NCBI GenBank assembly: GCA_003154635.1
Contig: PMDX01000146.1
Span: 1 to 12,244, forward strand
Length of the DNA stretch: 12,244 nucleotides
DNA from: Actinomycetota bacterium
GTDB lineage: Bacteria; Actinomycetota; Geothermincolia; Fen-727; Anoxymicrobiaceae
Direction of reading: 5' to 3'
The notes below the pieces were generated by a model. It was not told the origin of the DNA. It ran no database searches and was given only the letters and a program-made list of their open reading frames with translations. Below are positions 7,156 to 12,244 of the stretch, piece by piece (position 1 is the first letter of the stretch; each line of letters opens with the position of its first letter). The position numbers and the translations under genes are program-made.

Positions 7156-8751
7156 ATGGCAGGTGAACGGGAGTCCGGTGAGCCTACCCCCGATTTCGGG
7201 GAGAGGTTCGACGCGGTGATCGTAGGCGCTGGGATAGGTGGCCTTGCCTGCGGCGCGTTGCTTGCCGCGGAGGGGCTCGAGGTGCTCGTGGTGGAGCGTC
7301 ACGATAGGCCGGGCGGCTTCGTCACCGACTACGAGAGAAAAGGCTACCGGTTCCAGGTCCCGCACCTCGTGGGAGGCTGTGGGCCCGGCGGGTACCTCGC
7401 ACGAGTGATGGATCACCTCGGGATAACGTTCGAGTTCAAGCGCGTTGACCCGTACGTCCGGTTCGTCTACCCCGAACACGATATCTCGGTTCCGAGCGAC
7501 GCCGAAGCGTTCAAGCAACTGCTCAAAGAGAACTTCCAGCCCCAGACCGACAACCTCAACCACTTCTTCTCGGTGGCGACCCGCGTGTACAAGGCTATGG
7601 ACGTGCGCATGTTCAGGAAGCCTCGCCCAGCGGCATCCACCCTCAAAGCCGCCGCATACCCGCTCGTGTATCCACGGATGGTAGCCCTCGAGGCACGCGG
7701 CAGGACTCTACAACAGCTGCTCGACTCGTACTTCACGGAAGACCGTATAAAAGCGGTGCTGGCAACTACGTGGCCGTTCCTGGGCGCTCCGCCGTGGGAG
7801 CTCTCCGCGCTCTCGATGTTGTGGATGATGAAGAACTTCAGAGAGGGAGCGTTCGTCCCTTCAGGCGGATATGGCGCCCTTGCGGATGCGTTCGCGAAAG
7901 CGTTCACGGACAGGGGCGGTAAGCTTCTCCTCGGTCATGAGGCAACGGCGATCAACGCCGAGGCCGGAGTTGTCTGTGGCGTCGAGCTGCAGCCGCGCAC
8001 AAAGATAGAGACGCCGGTCGTGGTGAGCGACGCGGATTCGCGCCGCACTTTCCTGAGACTGGCAGACAGGGAGAGGTTGCCGCGCGCCTTTCTGGAGCGG
8101 GTGGAGGAAGGCCCTCTGTCCATATCCGGGTTCACCATCCACCTGGGCATGGCCAAGAAGACAGAAGATCCGGGTTTCGCGAACGGCCCCGTCCTGGTCC
8201 AGCCTTCCTACGACCACCGTTCGATGTACGAGGCCGCGCGGGCTACCGGAGATTATCCCGACGCGGAGAGCATAAGCTGGGGCGTGACGGTGCACTCCGC
8301 GATGGATCCGACGCTCGCGCCCGAGGGCAAATCGTGCCTGGACATCGTCGTACCCGGAGTCCCTTACGGTTTCATGGAACGCTGGGGGGTCGAAAGCGGC
8401 GTCAGGGGCGACAAGTATCGCGCGATCAAGGAGAAATACGCCGAGGTGGTCGTCGAGGCGGTGTCCGAGAGGTTCCCGGACCTGATTGGAAACGTCGAGG
8501 CGTACGACATCTCGACACCAGTGACATTCGAACGCTACACCATGGCCGCAGATGGTTGCTGGTACGATACCGCGCCGGTCCCGGCATGGACGCTCACCAG
8601 AAGGCCGGGCCCCCGGACCCCGATGCGAGGCCTGTTCGTGACGGGCTCGAAATCGGTCTTTGGCGGGGGCATTTACGCCTCTGTGGTCTCGGGGCTTCTG
8701 GCGGCGGATTCAGTGCTGAAGGGCGGCCTGGGCGACCTGTTCAACGACTGA
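7156..8751 (+). CDS. Phytoene desaturase/RetSat-like FAD-dependent oxidoreductase
   Basis: This 531-residue flavoprotein belongs to the CrtI-like NAD(P)/FAD-dependent oxidoreductases, which oxidise, reduce or isomerise long conjugated or isoprenoid chains. The N-terminal FAD Rossmann motif is VIVGAGIGG (21-29), followed by VVERHDRPGG (45-54), where E47 would contact the ribose. The C-terminal FAD block spans about 492-520 and includes FVTGSKSVFGGG and SGLLAADSVL. ATG 7156 is chosen because GGAGG (7146-7150) lies 5 nt upstream; a GTG at 7150 overlaps that site. The substrate cannot be read from sequence: no carotenoid genes such as crtB or crtE are nearby. The adjacent iron-sulfur gene suggests ferredoxin-type electrons may feed it, so it could be a reductase (saturase) in an anaerobe. 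Its 3' end is 21 nt from the convergent signal peptidase gene, with no evident terminator between. Confidence 0.88.
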   Translation: MAGERESGEPTPDFGERFDAVIVGAGIGGLACGALLAAEGLEVLVVERHDRPGGFVTDYERKGYRFQVPHLVGGCGPGGYLARVMDHLGITFEFKRVDPYVRFVYPEHDISVPSDAEAFKQLLKENFQPQTDNLNHFFSVATRVYKAMDVRMFRKPRPAASTLKAAAYPLVYPRMVALEARGRTLQQLLDSYFTEDRIKAVLATTWPFLGAPPWELSALSMLWMMKNFREGAFVPSGGYGALADAFAKAFTDRGGKLLLGHEATAINAEAGVVCGVELQPRTKIETPVVVSDADSRRTFLRLADRERLPRAFLERVEEGPLSISGFTIHLGMAKKTEDPGFANGPVLVQPSYDHRSMYEAARATGDYPDAESISWGVTVHSAMDPTLAPEGKSCLDIVVPGVPYGFMERWGVESGVRGDKYRAIKEKYAEVVVEAVSERFPDLIGNVEAYDISTPVTFERYTMAADGCWYDTAPVPAWTLTRRPGPRTPMRGLFVTGSKSVFGGGIYASVVSGLLAADSVLKGGLGDLFND

Positions 8752-8772
8752 TGGCTTGAACGACCGAGTGGG

Positions 8773-9372
8773 TCAACTGTCACCGGCCGTCGGTTTGGGA
8801 TCGAACTTCGGGCGTGGCGGACACGCCATCTGACGGACGAGCTTCGGTCGCCTCTTCTCCGCGGTCTCGCCGATGCCCAGAAGGAACACGAGAGCCAGGG
8901 CGACCGCACCGGGGATAGCGACGCACGAGAAGTATCCCCTCGAGGTCGAGATAAACGCTACAAATGAGCCGAAACGCGGGACGTGCAGCCCTACGGCGCC
9001 AACGATCTCTCCCGTCGATACTCTCCAGTCGTCGTCTACGGGATTGTTGTCGCCCTTGGTCGTGAAGAGGACCGCCTGCCCCGACGGCTCGACCGCGACG
9101 ACCCGGTGGATTATCATCTCGTCTTTCTGTTCGGGGTCGCGGAAGACTATGACCTGGCCGACCTTGACGTTGTTCGGCTCGATGTCCTTGATCATCACGG
9201 CGTCGCCCTTGCTGATCTGAGGTGCCATCGAGTTGCTCACCACGACGTGAAATGGCTCGAATATCCGCTGAGCGATTATCAGGAGCGAGATGGACATCGC
9301 CGCCGCGATGAGGATGACGGAAAAGAAACACGTTGCGCTGACTATGAAATTGAGAACCGACCTGCGTTTCAT
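8773..9372 (-). CDS. Signal peptidase I, SipW/ER-like (Ser-His) type
   Basis: This membrane protease removes signal peptides from exported proteins. The catalytic serine is S48 in SNSMAP. The general base position is H89 in MIIHRVVAV, where typical bacterial enzymes have Lys. The conserved GDNN-x-x-D segment follows (D108 to about D113). This places it with the SipW/archaeal/ER-like S26B group. There is one N-terminal membrane segment (about 8-34) and a second near the C-terminus (about 148-167), followed by a basic, proline-rich cytoplasmic tail. ATG 9372 is preferred over the further upstream start at 9432 because GGGAGG sits 4 nt before it and the shorter form begins MKRRSVLNF. No obvious dedicated substrate, such as a TasA-like protein or pilin, is in the window. 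Confidence 0.9.
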   Translation of the reverse strand: MKRRSVLNFIVSATCFFSVILIAAAMSISLLIIAQRIFEPFHVVVSNSMAPQISKGDAVMIKDIEPNNVKVGQVIVFRDPEQKDEMIIHRVVAVEPSGQAVLFTTKGDNNPVDDDWRVSTGEIVGAVGLHVPRFGSFVAFISTSRGYFSCVAIPGAVALALVFLLGIGETAEKRRPKLVRQMACPPRPKFDPKPTAGDS

Positions 9373-9444
9373 ATTTCCTCCCATACGATGTATCGGCCGA
9401 CCTTCGCGCCCGGTTAATAAAAGCAAGACCAATGGGCCATAAGA

Positions 9445-9473
9445 TTCATACCTCTGGCCTACCGGTCATACAA
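9445..9473 (-). promoter_or_regulatory. Possible promoter for the signal peptidase gene
   Basis: On the minus strand, TTGTAT (9473-9468) and TATGAA (9450-9445) are 17 bp apart. This would give a leader of about 70 nt. It lies back to back with the trp promoter. The match is moderate. Confidence 0.35.
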
Positions 9474-9492
9474 GTGCTTGAAAACAGATTCC

Positions 9493-9521
9493 TTGACAGG
9501 TTGGACAAGCCCTTCTACAAT
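9493..9521 (+). promoter_or_regulatory. Consensus promoter of the trp operon
   Basis: A perfect -35 TTGACA (9493-9498), a 17-bp spacer and a -10 TACAAT (9516-9521) with one mismatch make this the strongest promoter in the window. The expected transcription start, about 7 nt after the -10, falls at or within one or two bases of 9528, the A of the leader-peptide ATG. I see no clear TrpR-type operator palindrome over it. Confidence 0.85.
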
Positions 9522-9527
9522 AGCCGC

Positions 9528-9581
9528 ATGTTGAAAATAAGAGGCACGAACAACTTTAACTTCTGGTGGGCCCCCGAATAG
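9528..9581 (+). CDS. trpL: trp operon leader peptide (17 aa, Trp-Trp)
   Basis: The short ORF reads MLKIRGTNNFNFWWAPE and stops with TAG at 9579-9581. Two adjacent Trp codons (TGG TGG, 9564-9569) sit five codons before the stop, the usual design of a trp leader that senses charged tRNA-Trp through ribosome stalling. It lies between a consensus promoter and a terminator ahead of trpE. No Shine-Dalgarno is seen, and the predicted transcript start coincides with its ATG, so it is probably translated from a leaderless end. The peptide is too short for normal gene finders. Confidence 0.88.
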   Translation: MLKIRGTNNFNFWWAPE

Positions 9582-9634
9582 AGGGTTTCACGAGCGTGCC
9601 TGAGTAAATAGAGAGTAGGTCAGCCGTGACCCTC
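9581..9634 (+). promoter_or_regulatory. trp attenuator: antiterminator pairing
   Basis: GAGGGT (9581-9586) and CACG (9589-9592) can pair with CGTGACCCTC (9625-9634), giving 10 base pairs with a two-base bulge. The 3' partner is the 5' arm of the terminator hairpin, so the two folds exclude each other. A ribosome stalled on the Trp codons (9564-9569) would leave the 5' partner mostly free. A ribosome at the stop codon (9579-9581) would cover it and allow termination. A further stem, AGGCACG (9542-9548) with CGTGCCT (9595-9601), could form when the leader is not translated and encloses this region. Confidence 0.75.
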
Positions 9635-9656
9635 AAAGGGGGTCGCGGTTTTTTTT
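9624..9656 (+). terminator. trp attenuator terminator (hairpin 1)
   Basis: CCGTGACCC (9624-9632) pairs with GGGTCGCGG (9640-9648), with one G-U pair. It can extend by T-G and C-G to a three-base AAA loop. Eight T follow directly (9649-9656). This is a textbook intrinsic terminator between the leader peptide and trpE. Confidence 0.9.
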
Positions 9657-9658
9657 CG

Positions 9659-9688
9659 TAGCCGTGACCCGAGGTCACGGCTATTTTT
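9659..9688 (+). terminator. Second tandem terminator-like hairpin before trpE
   Basis: An 11-bp perfect stem is formed by 9659-9669 (TAGCCGTGACC) and 9673-9683 (GGTCACGGCTA), with a CGA loop, followed by five T (9684-9688). Its 5' arm repeats AGCCGTGACCC from hairpin 1 (9622-9632). The stem ends only 10 nt before the trpE ribosome site GGAGG (9694-9698). Confidence 0.8.
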
Positions 9689-9705
9689 AGTTTGGAGGAC
9701 GGAAA

Positions 9706-11358
9706 ATGCCCCAGGATCATGCAGGAAATCTCGCAACGCGCGTCTCGCCGTCGTTCGAAGAGTTCATGGAGCTGCGGGACGGGTACGGCGCGGTCATGGT
9801 CAGCGCGGAGATCTCGAGTGACGTCCATACGCCAGTCTCCGCTTTCATTAAGCTCGACAGGGGCGGGCCGGGTTTTCTCCTGGAGAGCGCGGACAGCACG
9901 AAGATGTGGGGGCGATACTCGTTCCTCGGCATCGGTATGAAGGCTTTGGCGTTCACTCGCGATGGATCGCTGATCGTCAGGGAAGAAGGCGTCGAGAGAT
10001 CGCTCACCGGCGATCCCGTCCGCGCCCTCGTCGATCTGGTCGATGGAGCTCGCGTGCGGGTTCCGGACGACATGCCGTTCGCGGGCGGCGCCGTAGGCTA
10101 CCTCGGCTACGACGTCTTCAAGTACTTCGAGAACGTCCCGGTGTCCGGGCACCCAATGGCGTTGCCCGAGATGATGTTCATGTTCCCGAGGCGCCTCATC
10201 GCGTTCGACCACCTGCGGTCGCGCATGAGACTGAGCGTACTCGTGTCGGTGCCACGCGGTCGTGAAGCATGCGCCCTGACCCACGCTCGAGCCGTCGCTG
10301 AGCTGGAAGAGATGATGGCGTCACTGAACGTGCCTCTGCACGGCGGGGCCGCACTCGATCTCGCGCCGGCCGCTGGACCGCGTGTGCCGCAAGACGACCC
10401 CTGGATGGCGAACACGGCCGAAAGCGAAGGCTCCAGCGAGCGGCCCTGCACGCCCAGGGCCAACATGAGCGCCGAGCGGTTCGAGCTGATGGCATCGCGC
10501 GCCAGGGAGTACATTGCCGCGGGCGACGCTTTTCAGGTGGTCGTCTCGGCAAGGTTCTCCGTTCCCTTCGGAGGCGATCCACTGCGGATGTATCGTTACC
10601 TGCGTGCCGAGAACCCATCTCCTTACATGTTCTTCATGCGTTTTGGCGGCATGACGCTCGTCGGCTCCTCGCCCGAGCCCATGGTTACGAGGAGGGGCGA
10701 CCGCGTGCTGATAAGGCCGATCGCCGGAACGCGAGCAAGGGGAGCGACGGCGGCTGAAGACGCGGAGCTTTCGCGGGAGCTGCTCGCCGACCCCAAGGAG
10801 AGAGCCGAGCACGTTATGCTCGTCGACCTCGCGCGAAACGACCTTGGACGCGTCTGCACCCCTGGCTCGATAAGCGTCACGCGGCTCATGGACGTGGAGA
10901 ACTATTCGCACGTCATGCACATCGTCAGCGAGGTCGAAGGGATGCTGCACCCGGGACTCGGCAATCACGACCTGCTGCGTGCCACGTTCCCGGCGGGGAC
11001 GGTCAGTGGAGCACCAAAGGTTCGCGCGGGCGAGATCATCGAGGAGCTGGAGAGCGAGGGGAGGGGCCCTTACGCCGGCGCGATCGGATACCTTGGCTAC
11101 TCGGGAGACATGGATACATGCATCGCGATAAGGACTGCCGTGGTGGCGGGCGGGCGGGCGTTCGTACAGGCGGGAGCGGGCATAGTGGCGGACTCCGTCC
11201 CCAGCAGCGAGCGTCGCGAAGTGCTCAACAAGGCCTCAGCCGTGCTAAGGGCGGTTGAGGCCGCCGGGGTCTCTGAAAGGCACCGGTCTACCGGACACGG
11301 ATTCGGCTTGAGCGAAACGCCGGTTTGGGATGTGGAGATGGAAGGAGTGGGTCAATGA
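9706..11358 (+). CDS. trpE: Anthranilate synthase component I TrpE
   Basis: TrpE converts chorismate to anthranilate using ammonia supplied by TrpG, the first committed step of tryptophan synthesis. The 550-residue protein has the N-terminal feedback motif LLES-x10-S (58-61 and S72), which indicates inhibition by tryptophan. It also has the chorismate-binding blocks PIAGTRARG (338-346), DLARNDLGRVC (374-384), FPAGTVSGAPK (428-438) and GAGIVADS (490-497). A variable, low-conservation linker lies at about 210-255, and a tail of about 30 residues follows the catalytic domain. ATG 9706 has GGAGG at 9694-9698, 7 nt upstream. It is controlled by the attenuator ahead of it, and its TGA overlaps the trpG ATG (ATGA), so the subunits are translationally coupled. 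Confidence 0.97.
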   Translation: MPQDHAGNLATRVSPSFEEFMELRDGYGAVMVSAEISSDVHTPVSAFIKLDRGGPGFLLESADSTKMWGRYSFLGIGMKALAFTRDGSLIVREEGVERSLTGDPVRALVDLVDGARVRVPDDMPFAGGAVGYLGYDVFKYFENVPVSGHPMALPEMMFMFPRRLIAFDHLRSRMRLSVLVSVPRGREACALTHARAVAELEEMMASLNVPLHGGAALDLAPAAGPRVPQDDPWMANTAESEGSSERPCTPRANMSAERFELMASRAREYIAAGDAFQVVVSARFSVPFGGDPLRMYRYLRAENPSPYMFFMRFGGMTLVGSSPEPMVTRRGDRVLIRPIAGTRARGATAAEDAELSRELLADPKERAEHVMLVDLARNDLGRVCTPGSISVTRLMDVENYSHVMHIVSEVEGMLHPGLGNHDLLRATFPAGTVSGAPKVRAGEIIEELESEGRGPYAGAIGYLGYSGDMDTCIAIRTAVVAGGRAFVQAGAGIVADSVPSSERREVLNKASAVLRAVEAAGVSERHRSTGHGFGLSETPVWDVEMEGVGQ

Positions 11359-11933
11359 ACAACAGGGTTCTGCTCGTAGACAACTACGATTCGTTCACTT
11401 ACAACCTCGCGCAGTACATCCAGGAGCTGGGCTCCGACGTGGCGGTGTTCAGGAACGACGAAGTCGGAGTGGATTCCGTCCGCAGGTTCGCGCCCAGCCA
11501 CCTCGTTATCTCTCCGGGCCCGGGCAGGCCGGAGGACGCGGGCGTGTCGTGCGAGCTCGTCTCGCGGATGGCGGGGGAGCTACCCATTCTGGGCGTCTGC
11601 CTTGGGCACCAGGTCATCGGCCAGGTCATGGGTGGCAAGGTCGTGCGCGGGCCCGAGCCTGTGCACGGCAAGACCTCCAGCGTCTATCACGACTCGCGAA
11701 CGATATACGAGGGTCTGCCGCACCCGATCGAGGCGACCCGGTACCACTCACTTGTGCTGGATGCGGATACCGTTCCCGATTGCCTCGAAGTCTCGGCGAC
11801 GACCGGCGACGGCCTCGTCATGAGCGTGAGGCACCGCCAGGCGCCCGTCGAGGGCGTACAGTTCCACCCGGAGTCCATTCTCACGGAGAGCGGGCGGCGG
11901 ATACTGGACAACTTTCTTCGGATGAGGGTTTGA
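11355..11933 (+). CDS. trpG: Anthranilate synthase component II (glutamine amidotransferase) TrpG
   Basis: TrpG hydrolyses glutamine and passes ammonia to TrpE. In some bacteria it also serves p-aminobenzoate synthase as PabA. The 192-residue protein is a complete class I amidotransferase: DNYDSFTYNL (9-18), SPGPGRP (53-59), GVCLGHQ with nucleophile C82, and VQFHPES with H171 and E173. The start ATG at 11355 overlaps the trpE stop. GGAG (11344-11347) lies 7 nt upstream. An in-frame ATG at 11325 inside trpE is less likely. trpD follows after 13 nt, in line with one operon. Confidence 0.97.
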   Translation: MNNRVLLVDNYDSFTYNLAQYIQELGSDVAVFRNDEVGVDSVRRFAPSHLVISPGPGRPEDAGVSCELVSRMAGELPILGVCLGHQVIGQVMGGKVVRGPEPVHGKTSSVYHDSRTIYEGLPHPIEATRYHSLVLDADTVPDCLEVSATTGDGLVMSVRHRQAPVEGVQFHPESILTESGRRILDNFLRMRV

Positions 11934-11946
11934 GGAGGGGTTTGAA

Positions 11947-12244
11947 TTGCCTGCAAGCAGCGTGGCAAAAGCGTTGAGGACGGTCACTTCCGGCAGCGAG
12001 ATGTCCAGGGAGGAGGCACGCGCGGCCGTCAGGGCCATGCTCGAGAACGAAGTGGGTGACTCGCTCGTAGCCGGCCTTCTGGTCGCGCTCAAGATGAAGG
12101 GAGAATCCGCCGGAGAGATAGCGGGTTTCGCCGAGGGGATGAGGGACGTCCAGGTCTCTATCAGGCCTCGCGTTGGACTCCTTGTCGATACGTGCGGCAC
12201 GGGGGGTGACGGGGCTTCGACATTCAACATCTCGACCACGGCGG
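11947..12244 (+). CDS. trpD: Anthranilate phosphoribosyltransferase TrpD (5' part)
   Basis: TrpD transfers phosphoribose from PRPP to anthranilate. Only the first 99 codons are in the window; the frame is open at the right edge. The N-terminal helical domain (about 1-70) contains LVAGLLVALKMKGESAGEIAG. The glycine-rich PRPP loop DTCGTGGDGAST (81-92) and NISTTA (94-99) follow, which are diagnostic for the family. The start is TTG at 11947, supported by GAGGAGGGG (11933-11940) about 8 nt upstream; no ATG or GTG fits better. The gene is third in the trpEGD order. Confidence 0.93.
   Translation, partial: MPASSVAKALRTVTSGSEMSREEARAAVRAMLENEVGDSLVAGLLVALKMKGESAGEIAGFAEGMRDVQVSIRPRVGLLVDTCGTGGDGASTFNISTTA

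Noticed and set aside
9582..9705. T-box or TRAP-type control of trpE
   Set aside because: There is no T-box consensus or specifier domain and no series of GAG/TAG triplets. The Trp-Trp leader peptide and competing stems explain the region better.

Overview
The window is high-GC DNA from a bacterium, most likely a deep-branching, probably anaerobic member of the Actinomycetota. This placement is an inference. It rests on the high GC, the GTG/TTG starts with strong GGAGG ribosome sites, the secreted L,D-transpeptidase carrying WYLAEG-type repeats, the multi-cysteine iron-sulfur protein, and a trp leader peptide with tandem Trp codons. I see no phage, insertion-sequence, CRISPR or tRNA/rRNA gene. 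The only mobile-looking item is a REP-like long inverted repeat.

Layout, left to right. (1) A plus-strand gene of unknown function starts at or before the left edge; its product contains an internally duplicated domain. A perfect 26-bp inverted repeat follows it. (2) A near-consensus promoter drives a secreted cell-wall protein (signal peptide, fibronectin-III-like domain, YkuD L,D-transpeptidase, four repeats of about 105 residues). rsmI (16S rRNA methyltransferase) follows with 1 nt between the stop and the start. (3) On the minus strand, convergent with rsmI, lie tldD and a small AbrB-type regulator with a four-cysteine tail. (4) A divergent intergenic region separates tldD from a plus-strand pair: an iron-sulfur protein with 13 cysteines and a phytoene-desaturase-like flavoprotein. 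(5) A minus-strand signal peptidase I of the Ser/His (SipW/ER-like) type converges on that pair. (6) The right end is the start of a tryptophan operon: consensus promoter, leader peptide, attenuator, trpE, trpG and the first 99 codons of trpD.

The most informative region is 9493-9705. A TTGACA-17-TACAAT promoter places the predicted transcript start on or next to the ATG of a 17-codon leader ORF containing Trp-Trp. Downstream lie a possible antiterminator pairing, a strong terminator hairpin with eight T, and then a second perfect hairpin with five T whose 5' arm repeats that of the first. Together these form a classical ribosome-mediated trp attenuator with an unusual extra terminator whose arms can cross-pair with the first.

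The trp genes make anthranilate from chorismate (TrpE with TrpG glutaminase) and attach phosphoribose (TrpD). The rest of the window is housekeeping or envelope-related, apart from the iron-sulfur/flavoprotein pair, which looks like a dedicated redox unit acting on an unknown, perhaps isoprenoid-like, substrate.
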